A stretch of DNA of 64,000 nt from Mya arenaria (GCF_026914265.1 NC_069125.1:2851556-2915555); one strand, 5' to 3'; positions 44,881 through 56,615 are shown, numbered from the stretch's first letter. A program made the numbers and translations. Notes: generated by a model not told the origin, from the letters alone.

Positions 44881-45626
44881 AATTGACTGGTGCATAACTA
44901 TAGTCTATTATAGCTCATATTTTGAGTGGCAATACTTTGTATTGTTATGACATCATGAAATGTATACATTGTTGTATTGATGATATATAAAGCCTTTATT
45001 ACATACACTCATTATACATTTTTTCACTGTGTACCAATATTTATTTTGTAAACTGCTTTCAATAATGATTTAAAGGTGACACTTATTTCATTTCACATGG
45101 CAGTAAGTATAAACAGTAATTTCTTGTATAGATTCGGATGTAAAAGTGTCTTTCATGGCCTGTATTTATGTACAGATCTGACCGGTTAAAGACCCAAGAT
45201 TGAACTTTGCTGCCATTGTTGTTGTTGTTTTTCGTTCGATGTATCTTGATGGCTGATGTGGTGTAGGATTGTGTTTGTTTTAATCTTGCATCAATGATTG
45301 AACGATAAGAATTTGTCTGAATACCCAGACTAATTGCAGAACAACAATGGCGTTTTTCTGGGCACTATTTTTTTCTAATCGAAAAATTGAACTCGTATAA
45401 AAAGTACGTCTGAAATAACACATAAATACGTATAAAATAATCAAACGTATCTTATTAATATAAGTATATGTTCATAAATTGGTCTTGATATATACGTTTT
45501 TCTGCTCTTCTGTGAAAACAATTCGTGTCTAAATTCATGCCTTGCACATGTATTTTGTATTATGAATTTGCTATAAACATGTCTGATATATTAAATGCAA
45601 TAAACTATTGAACTGAATTGAATATA
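44881..45626. other. no gene seen
   Basis: AT-rich spacer; nothing recognisable. Confidence 0.4.
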
Positions 45627-45786
45627 CAGGCGAACCTCGTTGGCTCGAACTCGCTTGGCTCGAATACCTCGTTGGCTCGAACTGGATGTAAATGGCCGAT
45701 TTCTATATATTGAAGGTAATCATTCCCGCTTGGCTCGATGTGTTTTTCGGCGGTCCTTGGGAGTTCGAGCCAACGAAGTTCGTCTG
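45627..45786. mobile_element. pogo/Tigger-like MITE, 160 bp (copy 1)
   Basis: Starts CAGGCGAACCTCGTTGGCTC and ends in the inverse CAACGAAGTTCGTCTG, flanked by TA on both sides (45625-45626 and 45787-45788). TTGGCTCGAA is repeated inside both ends. This matches the CAGT-GAAC...TTGGCTCGAA style of pogo-type non-autonomous elements. Confidence 0.85.
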
Positions 45787-45827
45787 TACGTAAACGACAA
45801 AGAATCCGACATTTTGTATATGATTTA

Positions 45828-46168
45828 TTAAAGTGACACTCTTTTTTAGAATCAATACATACACATGTATAACAGACATACATTGTAAGCGAGAAACCTT
45901 TAACGACATACTTAATAATGCAATTATGGAAAATATCAATAATCGCTTACAATATTGTAACCGTGTATTTAATAGCTGAAAAAGTGCTAAAAGATTTACT
46001 GCGATCATAAGATAGAAATACTGTGATGTCTGCACCTCTATTTCAAATTAAACACAGTATCCTTCATAAGAACCATTGTTTGTGCTATGTATTCATCCTT
46101 TGCGGTTAATAAACACAATTGTATTAATTATGGTACATCTTATTTGGGAGAAAGAGTGAATCTTTAAC
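45828..46168 (+). mobile_element. MITE (TTAAAG...CACTC family)
   Basis: Starts TTAAAGTGACACTC, ends GAGTGAATCTTTAA. It holds the shared blocks AAGATTTACTG, GTATCCTTCATAAGA and CATTGTTTGTG, and begins about 40 bases after the pogo-like MITE. Confidence 0.75.
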
Positions 46169-48100
46169 ATGCACGAGTATTTCTTTATTTGACATTTCAA
46201 ACAGTCGCTCTGATCAGCCAAATGAAGCGTGAAAAAGTTTAACGATGGAAAATGGTCATGTACTATCATAGTCTAGTTCATTGATGTATACATGTGTGAT
46301 GTTATGTGTGGAAATAAACTTCTGTTCTGTTTGTTGCAGCGTGAAAAGGACTATAGTAGTCTGTGGTTAAGGGTGTAAATGGATTGATGAATTAAGGGGG
46401 GCGTTGCTAAGAAAACGCGCCCCGGTAGAAACTATGTCTCGATGCTGCAACTATTGATTCGTAAGCTCTTTATCGATTTGAGGAGCTTTGTCATAAATCT
46501 GGAGTGGCCTATTTGAAACTTTAAAGATAAAGATCTTCTTAAAAGCAAACACAGCGACGCTATAGATGATTTATAGCATGGAAAATCCACTTATGGTGTT
46601 TGCTACTCTGCGAACTCTGGGTGTTAAAGGGCCAGTTGATGTGTAAGGTAAAACTTCTTAAATATATCATTTAACACGACTGTGCTTACATTACATGCAT
46701 TATGTTTTAGTTTTGAGATCAAATGGGTTTTAAAAGGACATAATTGATATTTTTGTCTTAAATTATCAATTTGTGAAAAAAATGACGTAGAAAACTACTG
46801 TAAATAGCAACAAAATGCTCGTGCGAAGTTGTTTAATGACGTCATAAAGTGGAGTAATTTTAAATCACTATTGACGTCATAGTTCCTCTAAAATCGGGTT
46901 TGTTACGATTATTTATTTTCATTTTTTATTAAAAGTCTTGCATATTTATATATTTGATTGCGCTTTATTGAAATGGGATTATATATTTTTAATAAACCAA
47001 AAATACAATAAAATAAATAAAAAGTGGCGCGTTGTTGCACGTGACTCGTCTTACATGGGGTGTAAGACGGGCTTTTCCAGCACTGGACACATGACTGGAA
47101 ACACGTCTGGTATGCAAGAAATATTATTCTAAGACTAGATCTCAATGCATGTAAGTGCATGCGTTGCGAATCGATTAAAGGCCTGGATTTATAAGCAGGG
47201 GATATTGGTCTGAATCTTGTTGCATGATATTGTTTTCGTGATATCCTCACTGTCATGTTTTAAACTTTAAAGTCATTTTCTTGTTCAAATTCTGTATTAT
47301 AATACAAATTATATCAATAATTTGATCAAACAAAATTGTCAAATAAAGTGCAATGTACATGACGTAGTTGATGTCCCTTTAATGCAGAAATACCGGGTTT
47401 ACGTTTACAGCCTGCATTGATACTTGGAAGTTAACATTGAGATAAAAAACGTCTTAAGGGCTTTGGATCTTGTGGAATAATTGTCCAGGACATTTGCATC
47501 GTAAGTTAATTGTTTCTTTATTGTGTTTGTGATTCGATCAATAGAAGTTTCTCAAAGAAAATACATTTAATATCTATAAAAATGCGAATTATATATTTTT
47601 AGTTGATTTTTTTTTCTACTTTGTGTTACTTGTACTATGAAAGTTAATTAAACTCTCAAACTTATAAACGAAATAGATCGAATTACAACCAATTTCACGA
47701 TTCGATAATTTGTTTAAGTTTACACATTTGAAGAACTCTGGTTTTGTTTGTTAAGTGGAAAATGTCGTATTAAATGCGATAAACTAAATTATCAGTCGCC
47801 CAGTATATTTCTCTTTTTCTTTCTCTCTAAACATTGTGCAAATATATATATACATGTAACATCATTTATATAAAATCAAAATAGTTATACAAAGTGTTTG
47901 CCAACATCTGTTTAAAAGTTTTATTAATATTAATTAGAGATAATTTGAATTTTAGCTTGAGTACTACTTTTTAATGGATAGTTAATAATTGGGAATTAAA
48001 GTACATTTTTGACGCACGCTGAAGTTGGCGTACTTAATGAAACGGTTTTTTGGGGGGTTTGACGTGGGAGGCCTAGTAATTAATAAAATTATTTTAAAGA
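46169..48100. other. no gene seen; two TGACGTCA-type sites
   Basis: AT-rich spacer. ATGACGTCATAA (about 46837) and TTGACGTCATAG (about 46872) are palindromic CRE-like 8-mers 35 bases apart. No promoter can be assigned. The 115-codon minus ORF at 46909-47256 is unrecognised. At 48095 a solitary TTAAAGATGCACTCTTACTC is one end of the TTAAAG...CACTC MITE family. Confidence 0.35.
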
Positions 48101-48119
48101 TGCACTCTTACTCCAAAAC

Positions 48120-48985
48120 AAGATTTACCACTATTCATACACTTGCTTGTGCAATCATATGAAAATACCCGATCTTGTTTGCGCAATCTGACTAAAGTAC
48201 CCGGTCGTGTATGCGCAATCTGACTAAAGTACCCGGTCGTGTATGCGCAATCTGACTAAAGTACCCGGTCGTGTATGCGCAATCTGACTAAAGTACCTGG
48301 TCGTGTATGCGCAATCTGACAAAAGTACCCGATCTGTTTGCGCAATCTGACTTACGTACCCGATCTTGCTTTCGCAATCTGACTAAAGTACCCGATCTGT
48401 TTGCGCAATCTGACTTAAGTACCCGATCTGTTTGCGTAATCTGACTTAAGTACCCGATCTTGCTTGCGCAATCTGACTCAAGTACCCCACCCCATCTTAC
48501 TTATACAATCTGACTAAACTACCATATATCCGATCTTGCTTAAGCAATCTGACAAGAATATTCAGATAGATACGTTACTCAAGTAGTCGGTCTTTTTTTC
48601 GCAATCTGACTTAAGTATTCGATCTCGTTTTCGCAATCAGACTTAAATATTCGGTCTTGTTTTCGCAATCCGACTTAAGTATTCGGTCTCGTTTTCGCAA
48701 TCAGACTTAAGTATTCGGTCTCGTTTTGCAATCAGACTTAAGTATTCGGTCTTGTTTTCGCAATCAGACTTAAGTATTCGGTCTTGTTTTCGCAATCAGA
48801 CTTGAGTATTCGGTCTTGTTCCGCAATTAGACTTAAGTATTCGGTCTAGTTTTCGCAATCAGACTTAAGTATTCGGTCTTGTTTTCGCAATCAGACTTAA
48901 GTATTCGGTCTAGTTTTCGCAATCAGACTTAAGTATTCGGTCTCGTTTTCGCAATCTGACTTAAGTATTCGATCTGTACGTATGT
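48120..48985 (+). repeat. 32-bp minisatellite in two sub-arrays
   Basis: About 27 units. The first half is built on GCGCAATCTGACTAAAGTAC plus CCGGTCGTGTAT; the second half on TCGCAATCAGACTTAAGTAT plus TCGGTCTTGTTT. A transition zone (48480-48600) holds degenerate units. The period of 32 is not a multiple of three, so no ORFs result. Confidence 0.9.
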
Positions 48986-49560
48986 TTAAGAAATGAATTA
49001 AATCAGATTGCACAAACTCCAAGCCAGACTGATTGATACCGTAATTTCAATGTTTGTATCACACAAGTCTCCTGCAGTGTAAAAATTGAATTGATATTTT
49101 TAAAAAGGGCACGATATATTTTGTTTTTGAAACGTTTCAAACATGCAGATGGTGAAAATGAAGATAACATGGCCATGAAATACTGCTCTTATTCACAAAC
49201 AAGTCAACACAGAGAGATAAGGTCATACCAAACAAGGCAATCTGAAAGCTAATTTATTCGTACAAATTTAATAAAATTGCCCAAGTTTGACATCTTAGAA
49301 GCAATCCTTAATAATTTAACACTTACATTTTCAACAGAGCGCACCGACACTCGTAATGGACAAAGGATTTTTAACCTCGTTAATTGCCCTAAACATTCGG
49401 CTTGAATAAAACACTGTCATAAACCTTTACGTTTAAGAAATTCGATCTTTGTTACAAGATTTCTCTCTATCGGAGATGGTTACAAATCGAATTTAGTCAA
49501 ACAAGCTGTGCCAGGAGACGATGTTAATTAATTATTGATGCTGTTTAGGCCGAGTTGAGC
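48986..49560. other. no gene seen (5' flank of the Tctex1 gene)
   Basis: Spacer upstream of the first coding exon of the Tctex1-domain gene. No TATA box or X-box is obvious close to it. Confidence 0.3.
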
Positions 49561-49601
49561 TAGCATTATAGAACTGATCATAGAAGAAAACTTGTTTAAC
49601 T

Positions 49602-49628
49602 ATGAGTTACGGGAGTATTTCTATGAAG
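49602..49628 (+). CDS. DYNLT5-like: Tctex1-domain gene, coding exon 1 (long form)
   Basis: ATG AGT TAC ... ATG AAG gives MSYGSISMK, then a consensus donor AAG|GTAAGC. It ends in phase 0, matching the exon that begins at 50824 (ACG AGC ATG...). The 5' untranslated part begins upstream at an unknown point. Short and therefore less certain than the later exons, but the donor and phase both fit. Confidence 0.5.
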
Positions 49629-49866
49629 GTAAGCAAGTATTTTGCGGCATTCAATAATTGCACTGATTGTGCACTGCTAAATGTTACATCACATTTTACC
49701 AGGTCGGGAAACTTAGTTATAATTCCGTTATTCTTTATTGCGACACGTAGAATCTCATGTGAATTACATTACTTTTATTGAAAATGGTGCTCAAAACTGG
49801 TTTCACAGTGGGTTTTTTTATTTTAAATACTCGTGAAATGTTTTTGTAAAATATGTGGTACAATGA

Positions 49867-50336
49867 CTAAGCTATGGTTATTAAATATATGAACAAAGAA
49901 GATGGAGATAACCAAATGGCTATTAAAACTATTGTTTTAGTTAAAATAGACCGCAGACTATATATACCTATTTTTATTACTGGTATTTCATTTATATGAT
50001 GGTTTTGCGTGAATATGCATATTGAATATAACAATTCATTAAACTGCATGGTTGTGCTGAATAGGACCATCTTATACATGCACGTATCGTGCGATCGCTT
50101 ATTCGAATAATTATATCTGGGATGGTATTTAATATTGGTCTTAATTGCATCTAAGAACGATGTAGCTAATCGGATTACTTGTTATTAAAATTGACCAATA
50201 ATTTGAATAAGTCAATGATGTATGACCATAAGGTTGACTTAATTTACATATTGAATACCACCTATGAGTAATCATACTAATCAACTATATTGAAAATAAA
50301 GGGTTCAGGCAAAGTGTATATGTTTTAGCAATATAT
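49867..50336. repeat. intron 1 of the Tctex1 gene with inverted copy of the 120-bp repeat
   Basis: About 50130-50255 contains TAGCTAATCGGATTACTTGT and GACCATAAGGTTGACTTAA, the reverse complement of 4985-5105. The rest is AT-rich without coding signals. Confidence 0.55.
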
Positions 50337-50692
50337 TTTAAAGCTACACTCTCACAGATTGACCGTAATGACAGCCTTTATATATATATTGTCTTGGAAT
50401 CAGCCAAACTTTGTGTAAATGCCTGAAAACCGGTGATATAAGACTGCTGAAAAAAAGAAAAAATCGCAGTTTATTTTTAATATTTACGCTCGAAATTTGA
50501 AACTTTATGTTTAAAAGCGTTACTAACTCTTTAAGAAAAATGATTTTTTTCGGCAGTTTTCCAACTAATCAAGACTAGCTCGACTGTGAGTAATCTTATA
50601 TGACTAAATTGATGCCAAAATCAGCTGTTTTTGAGACAATAATACAAAAAGTTGTCAAATCGGTCAATGAGACTGTGAGAGTTCAGCTCTAA
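50337..50692. mobile_element. MITE with AAAGCTGCACTCTCACAG ends (copy 2)
   Basis: Left TTTAAAGCTACACTCTCACA, right TGTGAGAGTTCAGCTCTAA, same layout as 3774-4116. It ends 130 bases before exon 2 of the Tctex1-domain gene. Confidence 0.75.
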
Positions 50693-50823
50693 GCTAAGAA
50701 TCTTGCTCTAACGGTATGTTTCCATACGATCATATATAAGATGATCATATAATATGTGTCCGATAATATAAAAATATTTTTATACCACATTTTTCTTTGA
50801 AAATCATAACCTTTTTGCCACAG

Positions 50824-50925
50824 ACGAGCATGTCTGCCAACGAGCGGTTGACGATCCAGGCGCTTAAGGATCATGACAAAGTCCACCCCAAAATGTCGGC
50901 TTCCGGTGCAACTCCGGTAAAAGAG
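50824..50925 (+). CDS. DYNLT5-like: Tctex1-domain gene, exon 2 (long form)
   Basis: The acceptor CTTTTTGCCACAG ends at 50823 and the donor GAG|GTAAGT is at 50923-50931. The 34 codons read TSMSANERLTIQALKDHDKV then HPKMSASGATPVKE, phase 0 on both sides, so it joins directly to SSRISV at 56020. An internal ATG at 50830 could also start translation. The downstream intron of about 5.1 kb contains MITEs, a MULE-like element and the alternative first exon. Confidence 0.65.
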
Positions 50926-51056
50926 GTAAGTCGTTGTCAAACCATTTATTACCAAAGATGTTCCCTCCCCTCCCCACCAGCCCGCATGACTGTCAATACC
51001 ATGAACTCGTAAAATGCATTCGTTAGAAATAATGATAATGTTCACGTTAATTTTAA

Positions 51057-51402
51057 TTTAAGTGACACTCGTATTTAAAATCAATACATAGTATAACATA
51101 CTCATGTATAACGAGCATAAATTTTGAGTGAAGAACCTTTAACTACTTCCTTAATAATGCATTTATGGACAATATTTATCACTGACAACAATATTGTAAT
51201 CGTCTATTTAATAGCTGCAAAAACACAAACATTAAATGAGTGGTGGGTCCTAAAAGATTTGAAATGAACAAGTAACGTCTCATAAGGTAGAAATACCGTG
51301 TATTCTTCAACATTGTTTTTGATATTTATTTATTATTTTTCGGTATGTTAAAACAACTGTACTTAGTGTGGTACATCTTATTTGGTAGTTAGAGTACATC
51401 TT
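51057..51402 (+). mobile_element. MITE (TTAAAG...CACTC family), intronic
   Basis: Starts TTTAAGTGACACTCGT and ends AGAGTACATCTTTC; shares GGTAGAAATACCGTGT and internal blocks with the copy at 45828. It lies in the 50925-56020 intron. Confidence 0.7.
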
Positions 51403-51634
51403 TCAAAGAACCCTGCTATAAACGACCAATTCAAACAAAGACGTCTAATATCACTGAAGAATCCGGATTATAAGGATGTCCATATTTAATTGTATTTACT
51501 ATTTGAGAAGTTTGAGCATTTTGTGTGTCTAATAAAATCCCATTCGATTGTGTTTTCAGCCACACGGTCCTACAAAAGCAGCGGTTAGTATAATCCGTGT
51601 ACATTGTAAATCTAGTTCTCGTAATACTAACCAG

Positions 51635-51967
51635 CATTCAGAGCTCTTCGGCCATTTTACATCGAAAACAACATTGGATGTGAGCCGCTATATCTGTTGA
51701 AGTAGTTCGATAAATCTTAATGATATGATGAAGAAGCAGTTTAACGTGTATGTTGTATAAATTAGTTTAAATTGATTGCTAGTGAAGTGTATTAGTGCAT
51801 ACATAATTAAAATTCATAAGAGGAACGTCATTAAGTTTTACTGTTAATTTGATATTACTACGCGATCTACTTGCAGCGTAGTTAAATGTATAGCATTCTG
51901 ACAATGGATACCGTCCATATACATCCGAGGTTGTTTTCGGTGGAAAATTGCTGAGGAGTTCCAAATG
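51635..51967. mobile_element. Mutator-like MITE, 333 bp, 9-bp TSD
   Basis: ACTAACCAG is present exactly on both sides (51626-51634 and 51968-51976). Ends: CATTCAGAGCTCTTCGGCCA and, reverse-complemented, CATTTGGAACTCCTCAGCAA, continuing inward to GAAAACAAC(C/A)T(C/T)GGATGT at both ends. A 9-base duplication and TIRs of about 45 bases fit Mutator-like elements. A related 2.2-kb element lies at 60745-62999. Confidence 0.8.
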
Positions 51968-52361
51968 ACTAACCAGAATAAACAAGTATACTTGCATGAA
52001 TAGCAGCATTTACAGCTAAGTGAATTGTTCATTGACCAGAAGAAAGTGTACCAAACATGAACAGTACCACTAGCGAACCAAGGGGCGCTCCGATCCCTTA
52101 ACGCGTCCTAGTTTATTGCTTGTCCTAAAAAGTGAAGAATATTAAAATACGCCTTAAATGCACCATTTCGAAATAGCACTTGTAAAACAAATGAGGGAGT
52201 AAGGCCACCCCCAACCCCTGTGAACATAGGCTATACTACTACTGTAAGTTATGAATTAATCATTCAAATATTGACGAATTGCACAATGATGACGGCGCTT
52301 GCTTTTCAAGTTCTGGTCCTGGAGTGGTATTCCATATACAACTTTAGTTATTCTTAAAGTT

Positions 52362-52478
52362 AATCGTAGTGTCATACATCATTGACTTCATTCACTCTAT
52401 TAGTCAGTTGGTAATAAAAAGTAATCCGATTAGCTACATCATCCTTAAATTTAATTAAGACCAATATTGAATACCAGC
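52362..52478 (+). repeat. dispersed 120-bp repeat, copy 3
   Basis: Contains ATCATTGACTTCATTCA, AATCCGATTAGCTACATCAT and AAGACCAATATTGAAT; direct orientation relative to 4985-5105. Confidence 0.6.
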
Positions 52479-52970
52479 CACGAACTAGCGATAGGCTCAG
52501 TGACCTTTGGTCGCATTTTAATTGGATAAATATGCTGATAAGCCACGTTCAAATTATGTACGGTTCAACCCGCATAATTAGCTTGAGCTGATTAAGAACA
52601 ACCCGCAGAATATAGATCATTTTATGACGGGGTAAAGTTATGTAAGTGTGTAATATATCCCACAGAGATTTGAAAGTACATGTATGATACAGAACTTAAC
52701 ATCTGCATCTGGGTTACTTTAAGTAGTTGCATGTGGCCTCAGTTGAGTAAAATCAGTATTGCCTTGAAAAAAAAACAAAAAACATTTGATTCATCTGGTT
52801 ATTAAGTCGTGGAGGACAATACAACTTTTAATCGTGATTTGTGGACGATATTTCAACATAATTATCAAAGCTAAAAATCCACTAGGGTTATATAATCGAC
52901 GTATATATATTTTTTTATGATTATGTTAAGGGAAAATTCTTCTCTTGTCAATTATATAACCCTGGTGAAT

Positions 52971-53316
52971 TTTAAAGTGAAACTCTTATTTAGAATCAAT
53001 ACATACACATGTATGACAAACATAAATATTGATAATAAGTATGGATTCATGGCAAATATGAATTACTGATAACAAGACTGTAACCGTGTAATTTATAGCT
53101 GAAAACGTAAAAAATATTAAATGCTTGGTGAGTGCTAAAATATTTACTATATCTCATAAGATAGAGATACCGTGTTTTTTGCCCATTTCTTTCAATTTGA
53201 ACTCGGTATTATTCGTAAGAGCCATTGTTTTCGACATGTATTCATCCTTTTTGGTATATTTAAACAAATGTACTAATTGCGGTAAATCATATTTGCGAGT
53301 AATAGTGCATCTTTAA
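52971..53316 (+). mobile_element. MITE (TTAAAG...CACTC family), intronic
   Basis: Starts TTTTAAAGTGAAACTC, ends AGTGCATCTTTAA; same internal order as 45828-46168. Confidence 0.75.
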
Positions 53317-53774
53317 GGTTTGATAATATGTTGCAATATTTCTAATCATTTATAAACATCTGAGGAATAAAAACATATTACAGGACGAAGTCGTCCATCG
53401 GATAACTTCCCTTCGTTTTTTTCTTCTGTTCTTTTTTTTTACCTTCGTATCTAGTTCTTTCTTGTGAACAGAGTTCACATATTTCAAATATGCTATATAT
53501 CAATGCATCAACTTCAGAAATGTATCTGCTAAGCATTACAGGTAAAATAAAGTGAAGTAGACACAGAAACGCTAATCTTCCTGTTCGAAAATGTGTTTGA
53601 TGTTAACCAAATGGTTATTTAATTCAACTCTCTTTATAATCGTTTATTCATGCTTGTTCAAAGGTACAATTAAAGCTATCTGCAGGTTTTGATATAAAAT
53701 TTGACACGCAAATCACGCATGAAATTAAAGCTGTATAACTTAAATATTCAATTGTATGCCTGTTTTCACCACTC

Positions 53775-54110
53775 AAAGCTGTACTCTCACAGATTGACCT
53801 TTTGAAAAAAATGTCTTGGAAATTGCCAATGTTTGCATAAATGTCTCGAAACCAGTGATACAAGACTGCTGACAAAAATCAGATCACAGATGATAATATT
53901 GACGTTCGAAAGTTTATATTTGATGGATTAACCTTACAAACGCTTTAGGAAAAATGTAGTTTCGGCAGTTTCCCAAACAATTGAGATCTGTTCTGTTCTG
54001 TTGTGAATTATCTTATTTGACTGAATTTAAGGCATTGATACCCAGCTCAGCTGATTTTGAGACATAAACTACAAAAATCAAAACTGTCAGTCTGTGAGAC
54101 TACAGCTTTA
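53775..54110. mobile_element. MITE with AAAGCTGCACTCTCACAG ends (copy 3)
   Basis: Left AAAGCTGTACTCTCACAGAT, right TCTGTGAGACTACAGCTTTA; layout as 3774-4116. Confidence 0.75.
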
Positions 54111-55363
54111 AGTTAGGTACACTGCTCAACTGTGTTTAGTTGCTTCTTGCTAAAATCGATGGCACATTGCCAAATTAACGGACGCAGTATCTATAGTTCC
54201 ATATTTCATCAGAGTCATATCCAGGCTACATTATATTTCATTTCATGAAAATATACGATAATTTATTTCACGAGGGAATGCAATGGGATCCAGCCATAAT
54301 GCAACAAATAGTCACGAGCAGACCATCTCCAGGACCTGCTCTTAAATAGGACACAGACCAGATTTTAAGGTGCCACAACTACTCGTTACGGAAGCTTGGG
54401 AAATTCACTGCATCTTAAATGATGCAGTTGCATATAAATACGATTTTTTTAAAAGATGCGTGGGTTGTTTGTCAAAAAATATCTCTGGTTTAACATCTCA
54501 AATAGTCGCGAGGTGTGGACTTTTGCGTAATGCAATCTTATTTTCAGGGATACTAGTGATATTTAAAGTGGATAACAGTGTCTCATTTTCACCATAAAAT
54601 CAAATTTAATTCGGTAAATGGCACGAGAATAAACACTGGCATGTTTGCTTACTTACTGCGGTTATATTTTACAGTGGCACTTGGCTTAACTGCCGCTACT
54701 CCAAAAAGGTTTATAATGGGCAATAAATCTGCTTCACACTTGGGTCAGAAACTTTAATCGTCTGGGAATATGTACATTCCGTTGATATCATATTTGCAAA
54801 GAGCCACTTCGTCATTTATTGCCATGTTATGTTTTCTAATGAAACTCTCATAAGAGTATTGTTCAACAGTGTCACTATTAAACTTTGTGATGTTTTATGT
54901 TAATCGAATTGTTTACAATCAGGCTAACTCAGATTATTTTGATTACCCGATCCGTGTGGACGAATATTTTATTTTGAATGTGGTATTTCATTGCAATACA
55001 AGTGGATTTAACAAGAAATAAAAGCAAAGAATTATTTAAAAAAAATCGTGTGGCAAATATTTGATTGCAAAATAGGTTATACCCATCCTTAAAGATGGCT
55101 ACATAAATTCAAAGCAAATTTCTTAAAATTAAGAATGCTAAAGGGAAACACGAAAATGTGGAAATAATACATTAACAATATGCAGCGTGCTAGAGCAACC
55201 GCATTACCAAAATAATAAAATCGGATTGAATCTTATAAGAAAGATATGTGCTATTTTTAACATATTTCTGTTGAAATAAGTTTGAAATACATTACCAGAA
55301 GAAACAAAATAGCAAAGAGAACAAAAAATCAAATTGGAGCAATATTAAAGGACGAAGTCAACA
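54111..55363. other. intronic DNA, no exon seen
   Basis: Between the MITE and the alternative first exon of the Tctex1-domain gene. Plus ORF 54370-54597 has no family match. The proximal promoter of the alternative exon must lie in its right end, but no TATA box is evident. Confidence 0.35.
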
Positions 55364-55426
55364 ATGTCTAATCAAGTGATTGAAGGACTTCCGGATCCGT
55401 TGTCATGGAAACGGTTAAAAAGACAG
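55364..55426 (+). CDS. DYNLT5-like: Tctex1-domain gene, alternative first exon
   Basis: ATG at 55364 (ACAATGT) starts MSNQVIEGLPDPLSWKRLKR then Q, with a donor CAG|GTACCA at 55424-55432 and phase 0. The sequence before the ATG has no acceptor or pyrimidine tract, so this reads as a first exon from an internal promoter, giving a 203-residue protein instead of 225. GTTGTCATGGAAAC (55399-55412) inside it matches an RFX X-box with one mismatch. Confidence 0.45.
55399..55412 (+). promoter_or_regulatory. RFX X-box-like motif
   Basis: GTTGTCATGGAAAC matches the imperfect palindrome GTTNCCATRGNAAC with one mismatch (T for C at the fifth base). It overlaps codons 12-17 of the alternative first exon of a probable ciliary dynein gene. 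RFX sites near the start of ciliary genes are well known; here it is a sequence match only, and the overlap with codons may be coincidence. Confidence 0.35.
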
Positions 55427-56019
55427 GTACCATACAACGGCGTGTGTGTTATGTCATTGTTTCAAGATGTGTTAACATGAAATTGTATTCAAGAATGTTA
55501 CTTAATAGAATATTTGCAAATGCTATTTAGTAAGTTAGCATGTGTATCCTGGTTACATGTACGTTAATTAATTAGAAATGCTGTCTGTACGCATATTATC
55601 TCATTTCATATGCTGGTTAAGGTATTGTAACATGTACACACAAAAATTAACATTTCGAAGCATTATGAAGATAAATTCTGTAAGTTTCAATTTGGGTAGG
55701 TTTTGTCGCATTTAAAAGGCCTTTAATCATTAAGCGTCAAGAGATGTATTTATCCTCAACCTACGTCATTTCCAGTAAGGGGCGCAACTCTTATGTGCCA
55801 ATTTAGCGATTAATTGAAAGGGTGTATAGTATTTCGCTTTATGGACACATTCTAGTTGATGGATTGAAATGCTTGTTGAAATGGCCCATTACTCCGTTAT
55901 ATTAAGCCACAGCATAAATGTTCATGTGTACATCATCTGCTTGGAAATGATATTTTGTGTTTCCAAGCAAACACTAAGCGTGAAAGGTAAACACATAAAA
56001 AATACATGTATATTTCCAG

Positions 56020-56568
56020 AGTTCCCGCATTTCCGTATCGTCCCGTCGGAGCCACACGAGCGGCGAGCAGACGTCCTCTCGATCCGACAAAAACAGCCAC
56101 CCGCCCACCAAACTCAACTACTTCAAGTTCGTTCTAGCGACCAAAGCATGGCGTCAACAGGCCAAGGACCGGAGTATACGGAGTGAGAAACTATCAAAGC
56201 CGGTGGTTAAATACGAAAACACGTATAAAACTGAACCGGAAGATGGACAATTGTTTGCCCCGGGACGGGTGGAGCAAATGATAAAAGAAACGCTCGAACA
56301 CAGGCTGAAAACTGTTAAATACAGCTCGGATAAGTCTAGAATCATTGCCACAGAGCTCACCGCAGATATTAAAAGCAAGGTGAAAGCAATGGGCTTCCCG
56401 CGGTATAAAATCGTGTGTAACATTATTATCACAGAAAACAAGCGGCAGGGACTTGAAGTGGCCAGTAGATGTATTTGGAACCAACAGACGGACAACTTTG
56501 CTTCCTATACCTACAGAAACGCAAGCTTAATTGCAATAGCTAATGTGCACGGAGTCTACTTTGAATGA
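56020..56568 (+). CDS. DYNLT5-like: Tctex1-domain dynein light chain, terminal exon
   Basis: The acceptor TATATTTCCAG ends at 56019; 182 codons follow to TGA at 56566-56568. A basic, Ser-rich N-terminal region (SSRISVSSRRSHTSGEQTSS, then LNYFKFVLATKAWRQQ) precedes the Tctex1 fold: ENTYKTEPEDGQLFAPGRVE, then LEHRLKTVKYSSDKSRIIAT. The family-typical core is FPRYKIVCNIIITENKRQGL, SRCIWNQQTDNFASYTYRN and the C-terminal SLIAIANVHGVYFE. Tctex1 light chains dimerise and bind dynein intermediate chains. The TCTEX1D/DYNLT4-5 group, which has an N-terminal extension as here, is linked to ciliary and flagellar dyneins. The long form (49602, 50824, 56020) totals 225 residues. AATAAA at 57041-57046 is a candidate poly(A) signal. 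Confidence 0.9.
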   Translation, partial: SSRISVSSRRSHTSGEQTSSRSDKNSHPPTKLNYFKFVLATKAWRQQAKDRSIRSEKLSKPVVKYENTYKTEPEDGQLFAPGRVEQMIKETLEHRLKTVKYSSDKSRIIATELTADIKSKVKAMGFPRYKIVCNIIITENKRQGLEVASRCIWNQQTDNFASYTYRNASLIAIANVHGVYFE

Positions 56569-56615
56569 AGTCTAGTCGAACGTTACATTTTATCATGCTT
56601 GTAATTTGGCTTATA

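Noticed and set aside
46837..46880. Two CRE-like TGACGTCA sites as a promoter
   Set aside because: No gene start within 2.5 kb; two 8-mers alone are not enough.
34027..48985. CRISPR-like arrays (60-bp and 32-bp repeats)
   Set aside because: Units are contiguous without unique spacers and there are no cas genes; the setting is eukaryotic.
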